From: Luteibacter sp. dw_328
GTDB taxonomy: Bacteria > Pseudomonadota > Gammaproteobacteria > Xanthomonadales > Rhodanobacteraceae
DNA: 64,000 nt
Assembly: GCF_018449605.1 (NCBI RefSeq)
Contig: NZ_JAAVUW010000005.1
Span: 372,001-436,000, forward strand
Direction: 5' to 3'
Below are positions 1 through 8,524 of this stretch, piece by piece. Within the stretch, counting starts at the first letter, position 1. Each line of letters starts with the position of its first letter. Both the position numbers and the translations under genes were made by a program. The notes under the pieces were generated by a model. The model made no database searches. It was not told where the DNA came from and saw only the letters and a program-made list of their open reading frames with translations.

Positions 1-226
1 TCGCTTCGATGGTCGTCACGGCGCGATTACCGACGGCCGACACCGGCATCTGGCAGGAGCGGATCGGCTGGCCATCGATGTGCACTGTGCACGCGCCGCA
101 TTGCGCGATACCGCAACCGAACTTGGTGCCGGTCAATCCGATCACGTCGCGAAGCACCCAGAGCAACGGCATATCGGGTGGGACGTCAGCCTGTCGATCT
201 TCACCATTCACGCGCAACGTAACCAT
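1..226 (-). CDS. (2Fe-2S)-binding small subunit of a molybdenum hydroxylase (isoquinoline 1-oxidoreductase alpha type), partial
   Basis: The gene starts at 226 and runs off the left edge, so only the first 75 codons are present. They read [20 protein letters not shown] and continue to the plant-ferredoxin-type cluster C-G-x-A-Q-C-G-A-C at about residues 41-48, followed by a further Cys (SCQMPV) at about residue 60. This arrangement is typical of the N-terminal 2Fe-2S domain of xanthine dehydrogenase-family small subunits, especially the ~150-residue stand-alone IorA type, which passes electrons from a molybdopterin large subunit to an acceptor. The large subunit should lie beyond the edge. 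A TetR gene lies 180 bp upstream on the same strand and may control it. The family is clear; the substrate cannot be known. Confidence 0.85.
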   Translation of the reverse strand, partial: MVTLRVNGEDRQADVPPDMPLLWVLRDVIGLTGTKFGCGIAQCGACTVHIDGQPIRSCQMPVSAVGNRAVTTIEA

Positions 227-407
227 GGTCGTCCCTCGGCTGGTGGAACCCGGAGGCCCCATTGGCTGATCCACAAGCAGGCTGTCAGGTTACGCCGAAT
301 GGGGCGTTGTGCGGTCCGTAGAAATGGACGCTATTTGGATAAAACCGTCGCGAGGGACGGTAAGGACGACGGCCCACCTGGGCAAGCCGCCGTCCGCGGT
401 CGGCAAA

Positions 408-992
408 TCAACCGGCTTCGATCAGTTCCAGCGCGGACTGGCGGCCGAGTGCCAGAATCTCATCTGACAAGGCCGGCTCGGCAACGGCACGCGACAGCGA
501 CAGCGAACCGACCATCGAGGCGAACACGGCCATCGACAGGGTGCGGCGGCGTTTGCCACGCACGGCGTCCGGCAGGGTGCCGGCAATGACCTCCACCATT
601 TCGCCGAAGCCCTCGGTGAAGGCAGCGCGGGTCTCGACCGGCCGGCGGCCCATCTCGGCAGACAGCGCCGCGGCAACGCACCCCGTTTCCGGATGGTCGC
701 GGTGCTCTGCCGACAGGTAGCCGTTGACCAGGGTCCGATATCCCTCGCCCCGTGAGGCGGCGATGCGCGCGGCCATTCTCTCGGCCGCACTCGTGGCGCC
801 GTTGGCGACGCTCTCCCGAACGAGGTCTTCCTTCGACCCGAAGTGGTTGTAGAAACCACCCTGGGTCAGGCCGACATCGTTCATCAGACTGACCACGCCG
901 ACGGCATCGATCCCATCGGCGCGAAAACGCTCGGAGGCGGCCTCGACGATCTTCTGCCGAGTCTGCTCCTTGTGACCTTTCTCATAACGCAT
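408..992 (-). CDS. TetR/AcrR family transcriptional regulator
   Basis: A 194-residue protein with an N-terminal TetR helix-turn-helix at about residues 8-55 (RQKIVEAASERFRADGIDAV, then LTQGGFYNHFGSKEDL, the recognition helix). I chose the ATG at 992 because AGGGAG lies 9 bases upstream and because the paralogue at 9215-9796 begins the same way (MRYDKEHKDQ versus MRYEKGHKEQ); a GTG at 998 would add two residues. The C-terminal half is a ligand-binding TetR_C domain of unknown specificity. It is on the same strand as the 2Fe-2S oxidoreductase gene and may regulate it. The family is certain, the target is inferred. Confidence 0.9.
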   Translation of the reverse strand: MRYEKGHKEQTRQKIVEAASERFRADGIDAVGVVSLMNDVGLTQGGFYNHFGSKEDLVRESVANGATSAAERMAARIAASRGEGYRTLVNGYLSAEHRDHPETGCVAAALSAEMGRRPVETRAAFTEGFGEMVEVIAGTLPDAVRGKRRRTLSMAVFASMVGSLSLSRAVAEPALSDEILALGRQSALELIEAG

Positions 993-1121
993 GCTCACTT
1001 ACTCCCTTTGGGGACGTCGTCCCCTGCCCGTGAGCGGATTGTAACCAATCCTTGCGGGTTGAAATGTCGAGCGTCATGGTGCGCCGCGGCGTAGCCGGCA
1101 CAGGGCGGTAACAGTCTTTCT

Positions 1122-1202
1122 GTAGGAGCCGATTCATCGGCGATCCCGCGGCAGCGGGCGGGGTTGAGGCAAGCACCCGTTCGCCGATGAATCGGCTCCT
1201 AC
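1122..1202. repeat. REP-like palindromic element, copy 1
   Basis: Arms GTAGGAGCCGATTCATCGGC plus GA (1122-1143) and the exact reverse complement (1181-1202) flank a 37 bp variable centre. The same arms occur at 24820-24902 and 34678-34758. Elements of this type are scattered between genes in Luteibacter, Xanthomonas and pseudomonads and are moved by RAYT transposases. The right arm supplies the TAG stop codon of the LysR gene at 1199-1201. Confidence 0.85.
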
Positions 1203-2047
1203 GGGGGTGCGGTATCGCCTGTGGCGCGGAGCACTTCGTCGACGAAGGCGCGCAAGCGTGGAAGGTGGCGAAGATCCTTGTGGTAGCCGAGCCAGACGTC
1301 GCGACCGGGAGGTGTTTCGCCCAGATCGATGCGGCGCAGACCGGGCGTCGCGTCACCCAGTGGACAAGGCAGCACCGCGATACCCACGCCGAGCGCGCAG
1401 GCGCGTGCCTGCGCCTCGCGGCTGTTGCTGCGGAAGGCTACGCGAGTGTCGGGCAGGCGTGAGTGCAGCCATGCCACGTCGGGCATGTCGCCGAAGGCGG
1501 TGTCCATCGTGATCCGTTGGGGCGTCACTGTATCGTCGTGCGTCGTCGCGATGTAGGCCGCGTATGGCATATGCAGAAGCCTGCGCTGTGCAATGTCCGG
1601 CTCGTCGAACGGCGCGATGCGGAAGACGAGATCCGCCTCACGGCGCGCCAGGCTCAGCCGTCGCGCATCCGTGATCAGTTCGATGGTCACCGCCGGATGG
1701 CGACGATGCATCGCTGCAATCGCGGGAGTCAGCACGTGCGCGCCGAACCAATCCGATGACGACACGCGCAGATCACCTTCCAGTTCGCCCGCCTGACCGC
1801 TGGCGGCACGAGCGATACCCAGCGCTTCGGATTCCATCCGTTCGGCGTGCGCGAGCACGGCCGCACCCTCGTCGGTGAGGACGAACCCTTCGCTGGTCCG
1901 CTGGAACAGGGTCAGGCCCAGGGACGCTTCAAGCGCGCGGATGCGCCGGCCCATGGTCGGCTGGGTCCGGCCAAGTTCGCGCCCGGCAGCGCCGAGCGTG
2001 CCGCCCCGTGCCACCGCCAGAAAGATGCGCAGATCGCTCCATTCCAT
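1199..2047 (-). CDS. LysR family transcriptional regulator
   Basis: A 282-residue LysR regulator: N-terminal winged helix (MEWSDLRIFLAVARGGTLGAAGRELGRTQPTMGRRIRALEASLG, residues 1-60) and a periplasmic-binding-like effector domain from about residue 90. It is divergent from the quinone oxidoreductase gene at 2160, the standard arrangement for a LysR regulator and its target, with 112 bp between the start codons. Its stop codon TAG lies inside the adjacent REP palindrome, so the last residues may have been set by insertion of that element. At 282 aa it is slightly shorter than the usual ~300. Confidence 0.9.
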   Translation of the reverse strand: MEWSDLRIFLAVARGGTLGAAGRELGRTQPTMGRRIRALEASLGLTLFQRTSEGFVLTDEGAAVLAHAERMESEALGIARAASGQAGELEGDLRVSSSDWFGAHVLTPAIAAMHRRHPAVTIELITDARRLSLARREADLVFRIAPFDEPDIAQRRLLHMPYAAYIATTHDDTVTPQRITMDTAFGDMPDVAWLHSRLPDTRVAFRSNSREAQARACALGVGIAVLPCPLGDATPGLRRIDLGETPPGRDVWLGYHKDLRHLPRLRAFVDEVLRATGDTAPP

Positions 2048-2054
2048 GCCGCAT

Positions 2055-2070
2055 CATGCATTTATGCATG
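2055..2070. promoter_or_regulatory. Inverted repeat in the divergent lysR/oxidoreductase promoter region
   Basis: Perfect 7-bp arms CATGCAT-TT-ATGCATG sit 8 bp upstream of the LysR start codon. Position and symmetry fit an autoregulatory site, but the classic LysR T-N11-A box lies normally further from the start, so the assignment is tentative. Confidence 0.4.
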
Positions 2071-2159
2071 AGCGTCGTGCAATTCTGGCCGTTCTCCATG
2101 CGTGATCGGAGGACTAACGTAGTCGCCAAGGACGACGCCGTCGCCCACCCGAGCCCGTC

Positions 2160-3161
2160 ATGACCTCTCCCCGCCCGATGTCCGCCCTGCGCCTCGATGC
2201 GCCGGGTACCCCCCTGGTCCTTGCCCACCTTCCACGCCCGGTAGCGGGCGTTGGCGAAGTCCTTGTCCGCATCCTGGCCGCGGGCCTCAACCCGCTGGAC
2301 ACGAAAATCCGTGCCGGCCAGGCCGCGCATGCCCGCCAGCCGGCACCGGCCGTGCTCGGCATCGATATGTCCGGGACGGTCGAAGCGGTGGGCGATGGTG
2401 TTGATGGGTTTGCGCCCGGCGACGCCGTTTACGGCATGACCGGCGGCGTCGGTGGCGTGCAGGGCTCGCTGGCGGAGTTCGCCGCCGTCGACGCACGGTT
2501 GCTCGCGCTCGCTCCTTCCCGCATCCCCCTCGCCGATGCCGCCGCCATCCCGCTGGGTTTCATCACCGCCTGGGAAGGCCTGGTCGATCGCGCCAACGTG
2601 CAGCCCGGGCAGTCGGTGCTCGTCCATGGCGGAGCCGGCGGCGTCGGTAGCATGGCCGTCCGGTTGGCGGTGGCACGCGGTGCGCGCGTCGTGGCGACGG
2701 GCAGCGCTTCCCAGCTGGCGACGATGACCGCCATGGGCGCGACCGCCGTGGACCGGCAGGTCGAAGACATCGAGACGATCGTCCGCGAATACACCAACGG
2801 CGAGGGTTTCGACGTGGTTTACGACACTCTCGGCGGCGCGACGCTCGACGCATCCTTCGTCGCCGCGCGACGTAACGGTGGCCACGTGGTCAGCAGCCTC
2901 GGCTGGGGTACGCACTCACTCGCGCCGCTGTCGTTCCGCGCGGCGACCTACTCCGGTGTGTTCACCCTGATGCCGTTGCTGACCGGCCACGGGCGCGAGC
3001 AGCATGGGCGCATCCTGGCTGAAGCGACGCGGCTTGCCGACGCAGGGAAGCTGGTGCCGGTGCTATCGGCGCAACGCTTCAGACTCGCCGACGGCGATGC
3101 CGCGCTCGATCTGGTCGAGAGCGGCCGTTCCGCCGGCAAGGTGATCGTGACCCTTCCCTGA
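2160..3161 (+). CDS. Zinc-type alcohol dehydrogenase-like / quinone oxidoreductase (MDR superfamily)
   Basis: A 333-residue medium-chain dehydrogenase/reductase. The GroES-like catalytic domain occupies residues ~1-125 (MSALRLDAPGTPLVLAHLPRP onward) and the Rossmann nucleotide-binding domain has V-H-G-G-A-G-G-V-G-S at about residues 155-165. The structural-zinc cysteine cluster of true zinc alcohol dehydrogenases is absent, which places it with the NADPH:quinone reductase / zeta-crystallin group that reduces quinones or activated alkenes. It is divergent from a LysR gene that probably regulates it, a common pairing in stress- or electrophile-induced units. Confidence 0.87.
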   Translation: MTSPRPMSALRLDAPGTPLVLAHLPRPVAGVGEVLVRILAAGLNPLDTKIRAGQAAHARQPAPAVLGIDMSGTVEAVGDGVDGFAPGDAVYGMTGGVGGVQGSLAEFAAVDARLLALAPSRIPLADAAAIPLGFITAWEGLVDRANVQPGQSVLVHGGAGGVGSMAVRLAVARGARVVATGSASQLATMTAMGATAVDRQVEDIETIVREYTNGEGFDVVYDTLGGATLDASFVAARRNGGHVVSSLGWGTHSLAPLSFRAATYSGVFTLMPLLTGHGREQHGRILAEATRLADAGKLVPVLSAQRFRLADGDAALDLVESGRSAGKVIVTLP

Positions 3162-3181
3162 GCCGATCAGTGCAGGGCCGA

Positions 3182-4174
3182 TCAACGCAACGGATTCGCC
3201 TTGACACCTTCGTTGGTCATCTTGACCGGGAGGATGCTGCCGTCCTTGTCGAACGACATGACATCGATGGACGTCACCCGATCGTTACCGTTGGTGTCGC
3301 CCAGGGGATGCCGGTGGTAAACGATGTACCAGCTGTCGTCCTTCGCGTTGTGGAACACCGAGTGATGGCCGGCCCCGGTGGCGACCTGCGGATCTTGCTT
3401 GAGGATCGTGCCCATGCGCTTGAACGGGCCCATCGGTGAATCGCCGATGGCGTAGGCGACGGAATAGTTGGGGCCTGTCCAGCCGCCTTCCGACCACATG
3501 AAGTAGTAGTGCCCGTTGCGCTTGAACATCAGCGGGCCCTCGACGTACTCCGGTCCCGGCGTGATTTCCTTGAAGACCGTGCCGTCGGCCATCGGCTCGA
3601 CGCCGGTGAAGTCCGACTTCAGCTTGACGATGTTCGCGTGCTTCCAGCCGCCGTAGATCATGTAGTACGTGCCGTCGTCGTCATGAAAGACGAACTGGTC
3701 GATCGGCTGCGCGCCGTTGTGGAAGGCACCGACCAGTGGCTTGCCCAGCAAGTCCTTGAATGGACCCTCGGGCTTGTCGGCCACCGCCACGCCAATGCCG
3801 CCCACTTCCTTGTCGCTCTGGATATCGTTCGCGGCAAAGAAGAAGAAGTACTTGCCATCCTTCTCGACCAGGGCGGGCGCCCAGAGCGCTTTCTTCGCCC
3901 AGGGAATCGCCTTTATCTCGAGCACGTTCGCATGTTTCGTCCAATGGACGAGATCGGGCGAGGAGAACGCGTCGAAATGGGTCTGCTCGCTGTACGGGAG
4001 CGATGTGGTCGGATAGATCCAGTACTGGCCACCGAAGATGGCGGCTTCCGGATCGGCGTACCAGCCGGGAAACACGGGATTACCCGAATAGCCCGGAGGC
4101 AGCGCGGCCAGCGCATTCGTGGAGAGCAGCGCGGCCAGTGCCGCGCTCCCAAGCATCTTGCGAAACCCCATCAC
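3182..4174 (-). CDS. Secreted glycoside hydrolase family 43 protein (arabinosidase/xylosidase type)
   Basis: A 330-residue protein with a signal peptide (MMGFRKMLGSAALAALLSTNALA, cleavage near 23). A five-bladed GH43 propeller follows: Asp in GWYADPEA (general base, about residue 41), Asp in QPIDQFVFHDDDG (pKa modulator region) and Glu in EYVEGPLMFKRNG (general acid). Aromatic-rich repeats such as YYMIYGG and HYYFMWSEGGWTGP are typical. GH43 enzymes cut alpha-L-arabinofuranosyl or beta-xylosyl bonds of plant polysaccharides in the periplasm. It stands alone, convergent with the dehydrogenase gene. Specificity within GH43 cannot be read from sequence alone. Confidence 0.88.
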   Translation of the reverse strand: MMGFRKMLGSAALAALLSTNALAALPPGYSGNPVFPGWYADPEAAIFGGQYWIYPTTSLPYSEQTHFDAFSSPDLVHWTKHANVLEIKAIPWAKKALWAPALVEKDGKYFFFFAANDIQSDKEVGGIGVAVADKPEGPFKDLLGKPLVGAFHNGAQPIDQFVFHDDDGTYYMIYGGWKHANIVKLKSDFTGVEPMADGTVFKEITPGPEYVEGPLMFKRNGHYYFMWSEGGWTGPNYSVAYAIGDSPMGPFKRMGTILKQDPQVATGAGHHSVFHNAKDDSWYIVYHRHPLGDTNGNDRVTSIDVMSFDKDGSILPVKMTNEGVKANPLR

Positions 4175-4244
4175 GATCTCCGGTTCGACGTTAGCGAACG
4201 TTCGATCCTAATGGGTCTGGCCGTCCAAAGGTTACGACGGCTTA

Positions 4245-6365
4245 TCAGAACCGGTAGCGTGCGGAACCGACAATGCTGCGACGCGGACCGTAGAAACAGT
4301 CACCGCGGGCAAGGCAGCTTGCGCTGTACGCCTGGTCGGTGAGATTGGCCGCGTTGACGGAGAAACGCCACGGGCCCTGCGTGTACGCGACCATCGCGTC
4401 GAACAGCGTCTTGTCCGGGACGCGAATCGACCCTGTCTCGTCGTAGTTCACGCCGATGTAGCGCGCGCCCATGCCGAAGCTCAAGCCGTCGCCATCCGCG
4501 TCGTTGACGTGATACACGCCCCATACCGACGCCTGGTTCTTCGGCAGGCCGGCGACGATCGTGCCGTCGTCGGGACGTGCCTTGGTCCAGGTGTAGGTAC
4601 CGATCAGGTCGACGTGACTGGCCACGCGGGTCGACGCCTCGAGTTCGACGCCGCGGGTCTTCGCGCTGCCGGCTTGGATCTGGTTGAGCGGATTGGTCGG
4701 GTCGGGCGCCAGCCGATTCTCTTCGCGCAGGTCGTAGTACGTCGCCGTGATCAGCGTGGCGCTGCCGACCGGCTGGTACTTCACGCCAGCTTCGTACTGC
4801 TTGCCGCGCAAGGGCTGGTAGGGACGGTTGTAGAAATCCAGGCTGTCCAGCGGCTGGAAGGACTCCGTGTAACTGACATAGGGCACCAGGCCGCTATCGA
4901 AGCGATACATCACCCCGTAACGAGCCGTGGTGGCGTTGTCCACGGAGCGGGTATCGCCTGTCGTCAGCGTGGCGCGGTCATGGCGCACGCCCACGGTACC
5001 GATCCAGTGCTCGCCCCAGTTGATCTGGTCCTGCAGGTACACGCCGGTCTGGCGCGTCACGCTCGATGCCACCGGGAAGATGTCCGGTGCGACGAAACCA
5101 TTGCCGTAGACAGGCGAGTAAAGGTCGAACGGCACGCCATCGAAGCCATTGCCCTGGCGCGAGTCCGTGTGTGAGTGCGCAAGGTCGACGCCGATCAGCA
5201 CACGATGATGCATCCCGCCAACATCGACGTCTGCTTCGGCGTGCGAATCGGTAGTCAGGCGCTTATGCCGATCGATCGATACATAGCTGTAGCGCGCGAC
5301 GGTGCGCTGCGCGTCGTCCAGGAACGGGTACGACGGATTCGAGTACACGTCGGGATACAGCGAGCGGTAATCGACATTGTCGTGCGAGTAGCGTGTGTTC
5401 TGAACGAACTTCCAGGTGTCGTTGAAACGGTGTTCGAACAACGACGTGATGGAACGCTGGTCGGTGTTGTAGCGATCGAAGCCCGGCTCGCTGACGAAGC
5501 GATCGGTACGGATGCGACCGTTCGGATTCGGAAAGATCGTACCGGCATGCGGCAGGAAGTTGAGCGTCGAACCGCTGTGGTCGAACTGCAGGTTGGCGAG
5601 CAGCGTCCAGTTCGTATCGGCATCGGGATGCCACGTAATCGATGGTGCGATGGCCTTGCGGTCATCGGCAACATGGGCGACCTGCGCGTCTGCATCGCGG
5701 ACCACGCCGATCAGCCGATACGCCCAGTGCCCAGCGCTATCCAGCGGCCCGGTGAAGTCGAAAGCAAGCTGCTTGCGCGCATTGTTGCCGAGCTGCACTT
5801 CGACTTCGTGACCCGGCATGAACTCCGGGCGCTTCGAGGTCAGGGCGATGAGGCCACCCGTGGTGCCCTGGCCGTAAAGTACCGACGACGGACCGCGAAC
5901 GATCTCGAGGCGGTCGAGGAAGTAGGGCTCGGTGCGTGCATAGGCATTGCCGAAGAACTGCCGAAGACCATCGAGGTACTGGGTGAACGAGGTGCCGCGC
6001 AGGAACGCGTCATCGCCGCGGCTATCGACGCCATAGGCATCGGCGCGGACGCCGGCCGAATAGCGCAGCGCGTCCTGAACGGTGAGCACGCCCTGGTCGA
6101 TCATCTGCGTGTTCGAGATGACGGAAATCGCTTGCGGCGTCTCGATGAGTGGCGTGTCCGTCTTCGTTGCGCCCGAGGCGTCGGAGCGCGTGTAGCCCTC
6201 GTCCTGCTTGAGGCCCTGCACAGCGACGGGAGCGAGCTGCACGGCCTTGTCGCTGGAAGCCTGAGCGGTTGCGTCTCCTCTAGGCGTGAGACTTTGGCCG
6301 TGTGCGGCGAACGGAAGCAACGCTCCGGCGATCAGGAGCGGCAGCGAATTCCTGCGAAGAATCAT
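4245..6365 (-). CDS. TonB-dependent siderophore receptor
   Basis: The reading frame is open to 6629, but the ATG at 6365 begins a proper signal peptide (MILRRNSLPLLIAGALLPFAAHG) and gives 706 residues, normal for the family. A plug domain follows (ETPQAISVISNTQMIDQGVLTVQDALRYSAGVRADAYG ... RGTSFTQYLDGL ... RLEIVRGPSSVLYGQGTTGGLI) and then a 22-strand barrel ending in the aromatic terminus SARYRF. The plug wording is that of ferric-siderophore (FhuA/FoxA/FpvA-type) receptors. A Fur-box-like site lies about 55 bp upstream. A Fes/IroE-like esterase gene lies 1.1 kb upstream on the same strand and may process the imported siderophore. Confidence 0.92.
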   Translation of the reverse strand: MILRRNSLPLLIAGALLPFAAHGQSLTPRGDATAQASSDKAVQLAPVAVQGLKQDEGYTRSDASGATKTDTPLIETPQAISVISNTQMIDQGVLTVQDALRYSAGVRADAYGVDSRGDDAFLRGTSFTQYLDGLRQFFGNAYARTEPYFLDRLEIVRGPSSVLYGQGTTGGLIALTSKRPEFMPGHEVEVQLGNNARKQLAFDFTGPLDSAGHWAYRLIGVVRDADAQVAHVADDRKAIAPSITWHPDADTNWTLLANLQFDHSGSTLNFLPHAGTIFPNPNGRIRTDRFVSEPGFDRYNTDQRSITSLFEHRFNDTWKFVQNTRYSHDNVDYRSLYPDVYSNPSYPFLDDAQRTVARYSYVSIDRHKRLTTDSHAEADVDVGGMHHRVLIGVDLAHSHTDSRQGNGFDGVPFDLYSPVYGNGFVAPDIFPVASSVTRQTGVYLQDQINWGEHWIGTVGVRHDRATLTTGDTRSVDNATTARYGVMYRFDSGLVPYVSYTESFQPLDSLDFYNRPYQPLRGKQYEAGVKYQPVGSATLITATYYDLREENRLAPDPTNPLNQIQAGSAKTRGVELEASTRVASHVDLIGTYTWTKARPDDGTIVAGLPKNQASVWGVYHVNDADGDGLSFGMGARYIGVNYDETGSIRVPDKTLFDAMVAYTQGPWRFSVNAANLTDQAYSASCLARGDCFYGPRRSIVGSARYRF

Positions 6366-6418
6366 GGAGTTGTCCTGTAGGTCGCGCGGGGACCCTTCTC
6401 CCCGGTACGAGCTCAATT

Positions 6419-6437
6419 GCGAATGACTATCATTTGT
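6419..6437 (-). promoter_or_regulatory. Fur-box-like operator upstream of the siderophore receptor
   Basis: On the minus strand the 19 bases read ACAAATGATAGTCATTCGC, matching the Fur consensus GATAATGATAATCATTATC at 13 of 19 positions with the ATGATA-x-TCATT core intact. It ends about 54 bp before the receptor start codon, a normal place for iron-dependent repression. Confidence 0.55.
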
Positions 6438-6481
6438 ATGATGTAGGAATTCGCTGACTCGCGCAATCTTGCGATTCGCAG

Positions 6482-6643
6482 AAAAGCGAAGGCCCCGCAC
6501 GAATGCGGGACGCCGTACGCCGGAATCTCTTGAATATCCCACTCTTGGTGAGGACCCCGAAGGGCGGACGAACGCCGGGCCGGGTATACGTTCGCCGAGG
6601 ACGATACGTGCAGCACACGCAGCCCGCAATGAAGATGTTTCTT
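6482..6643 (-). ncRNA. Duplicated terminator-ended element, copy A (possible small RNA or 3'-UTR element)
   Basis: About 162 bases that match 7333-7496. Read on the minus strand, the element ends in a GC hairpin (CCCGCA-TTCG-TGCGGG) followed by CTTCGCTTTTC, which resembles an intrinsic terminator. The best conserved parts are the terminator and the block containing GGGGTCCTCACC and GTGGGATAT just before it. No open frame is conserved with protein-like substitutions, so an RNA or untranslated element is more likely than a gene. It lies about 115 bp upstream of the receptor start. It matches no RNA family I can name. Confidence 0.45.
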
Positions 6644-6742
6644 AGAGACGGTCGGTAGACACTCGCGCTTGGTAAGCGAACGTGAAGCACATTGCCGACA
6701 TGATCTTCCGCAAGGACCGATAACGAACAACGCAACGAATAC

Positions 6743-6775
6743 GCCTCACTACTTGCTTTACCTAGTGGGGCTTTT
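6743..6775 (+). terminator. Terminator-like hairpin in gene-poor stretch
   Basis: GCCTCACTA (6743-6751) pairs with TAGTGGGGC (6763-6771), one G-T wobble, then TTTT. It would act on plus-strand transcription, but I see no convincing plus-strand gene ahead of it. Confidence 0.4.
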
Positions 6776-7332
6776 CGATGGGAGTGAACTGGGCTACGGG
6801 GCTTATGAGATGGCGGCCCTACGTTGCATCATCAGGGAAAGCCTTTCCGCTAAATCACCTGCATCCTTTTAGATTCGCATTGCGCTTGCCCGCAGCGCCA
6901 GGCTCGAGTGAGATCGATGTTGACATCGAAATAGGATTCTCCATGCACACCTTTACGCGTGGGCGCCGTGCCGGAGACTCGTCGGAATCGACCTACGCGG
7001 ACGCGCGCGAGTGTCGCGTCTTCGACGAGGAGCGTTATGCGCTCTCGTACAGACTTCCCGAGATTGTCAAGAATCTCTGGGCACGCAAGTGTTACCACGC
7101 GCGAAATCAGAACTATCTCAGCCTGGATGGAATATCGACTGCCGAGAGACCATGCGACTACCGCGTCTTCTTCGTATTGCGACGTTTGAAAAGAGATGGG
7201 GCTTCCCCACGGCCCTGCGTAAGACTGATTGTCCAGAGCGCCTACGCTACCCGTCCCAGTAACCAGGGAAAGGAAAGACCAATCCGCTTTCGCGTGCTCC
7301 TGCATCGAGTTCTAGGGTTAGGCGTCGGCTCA
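6776..7332. other. Gene-poor stretch between the two copies of the duplicated element
   Basis: Open frames exist on both strands (a plus-strand frame to 7422 and a minus-strand frame 6850-7305), but neither has a ribosome binding site, a recognisable domain or neighbouring-gene codon bias, and the plus-strand frame runs into copy B of the repeat. Base composition is visibly less GC-rich than in the flanking genes. I assign no gene here. Confidence 0.5.
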
Positions 7333-7496
7333 AAAAAGCGAAGGCCCCGCACGAATGCGGGGCCCCGTAGCCCGGATCTCTTGGATATCCCACTCCTGGT
7401 GAGGACCCCGGAGGGCGGATGAACGCCGAGGCGGGCGGTGCGTTCAGAACGAACGATACGTCTAACGCCGAAACACCGCAATGCCGATTTTTCTCA
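7333..7496 (-). ncRNA. Duplicated terminator-ended element, copy B
   Basis: The second copy of the element at 6482-6643. On the minus strand it begins about 15 bp after the stop codon of the esterase gene and ends in a strong intrinsic terminator: GGCCCCGCA-TTCG-TGCGGGGCC followed by TTCGCTTTTTT. It could be the 3' untranslated region and terminator of the esterase mRNA, or an independent small RNA released from it. The stem keeps pairing where the two copies differ at its base. Confidence 0.5.
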
Positions 7497-7510
7497 GCTG
7501 TATGTAGGAC

Positions 7511-8464
7511 TTACCTCTGCAAGTCCCGCTTCCCCGGCAACGCCCACAGCAATCCCCGCGTGATGACCGAAGGAAATACCGTGAGGTGATCTTCGTCGGG
7601 GATGGTCGTCATCTGGATATGCAAACCGGGATACCGCTTCGCCTTGAGTTCATCCATGAAACGCCGCGCGTTGCGCACCATGTCGACGCTGCGGTTGTAG
7701 CGTGGATCGTGCGACGAAGGCTCGAGGGTTTCGTAAGCGCCAAGTACCATCAGCACATGGGCCGGCATGTCCTTCAGCGTCGATGTGGCCTTGCGCATGC
7801 GCGTGAACTCGACCTGCCGATCGAACTGCAGGGACGGACTGCCGAGGATGTAGTACTGGAACATGCCCGGGTCTGCGATGAGCATGTCCAGGCCGAGCAA
7901 GCCGCCGTACGAGTGACCGGTGTAGATCTTCCGGCTCATGTCGGCGCGATAGTTCGCAGCGATCAGGGGGAAGACCTGCTCCTTGATGAAGCGACGATAG
8001 AGATCGCTTTCGCCATAGACGACGGGACGCCCGGGCATATCGGACACCGCGTCTGCGGTGCCGTGTGGCGTCGGCGTGTAGTCGCGTCGCCGGCTGTACT
8101 CCGGCGTGTCGCCCACCGCATACGCCAGGCCGACGAGGATGAAGTCTTCGGTGCCGTCACCGTGGTCACCGACGCGGCGGCCGATGCTTCGGATCAAAGG
8201 GAAAGCGTAGTTGGCGTCGGTCACGAAGATGACCGGGTATCGCCGGTTCGGGTCCTTCCTGTACGACGGCGGGAGGCTGACCAGGACCTGATAATCGCGA
8301 TCCGTTCCATCGGCATGCAGCGTGCGAACTTCGGTGTCGTCCAGCACGTAGGGTGGAGGCACCTGGGGATCGATCGGCTTTGAAGAGACCACTGACGGCG
8401 CGGCAGTGGCCGCGCTCATCCAGATGGCACACGCCACGAGAAGCGATCTACTACGTCGGTCCAT
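7511..8464 (-). CDS. Secreted alpha/beta hydrolase, siderophore esterase-like (Fes/IroE/esterase D group)
   Basis: I start at 8464 (MDRRSRSLLVACAIWMSAATA, a signal peptide), eight codons inside the longest frame, giving 317 residues. The body has the esterase-D layout: VLVSLPPSYRKDPNRRYPVIFVTDANYAF, the nucleophile elbow G-H-S-Y-G-G at about residue 190, an acidic residue near VLGAYE, and a late His in PDEDHLTVFP. Homologues include IroE and BesA, which hydrolyse tri-catechol siderophores, but also general esterases. The location beside a siderophore receptor supports a role in iron release in the periplasm; this is inference. The duplicated element B follows at once. Confidence 0.75.
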   Translation of the reverse strand: MDRRSRSLLVACAIWMSAATAAPSVVSSKPIDPQVPPPYVLDDTEVRTLHADGTDRDYQVLVSLPPSYRKDPNRRYPVIFVTDANYAFPLIRSIGRRVGDHGDGTEDFILVGLAYAVGDTPEYSRRRDYTPTPHGTADAVSDMPGRPVVYGESDLYRRFIKEQVFPLIAANYRADMSRKIYTGHSYGGLLGLDMLIADPGMFQYYILGSPSLQFDRQVEFTRMRKATSTLKDMPAHVLMVLGAYETLEPSSHDPRYNRSVDMVRNARRFMDELKAKRYPGLHIQMTTIPDEDHLTVFPSVITRGLLWALPGKRDLQR

Positions 8465-8524
8465 CCCTGGTGCCTCGCGTCGGGTCAAAACCCGATTGAC
8501 GCACGACGCCTGAAAAATCTCCAG

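Noticed and set aside
6366-6629. N-terminal extension of the siderophore receptor up to 6629
   Set aside because: The extension overlaps the duplicated element and Fur-like site; a normal signal peptide starts at 6365.
6778-7422. A 214-codon plus-strand frame in the gene-poor siderophore gap
   Set aside because: No ribosome binding site or domain, runs through copy B of the repeat, and has no recognisable relative.
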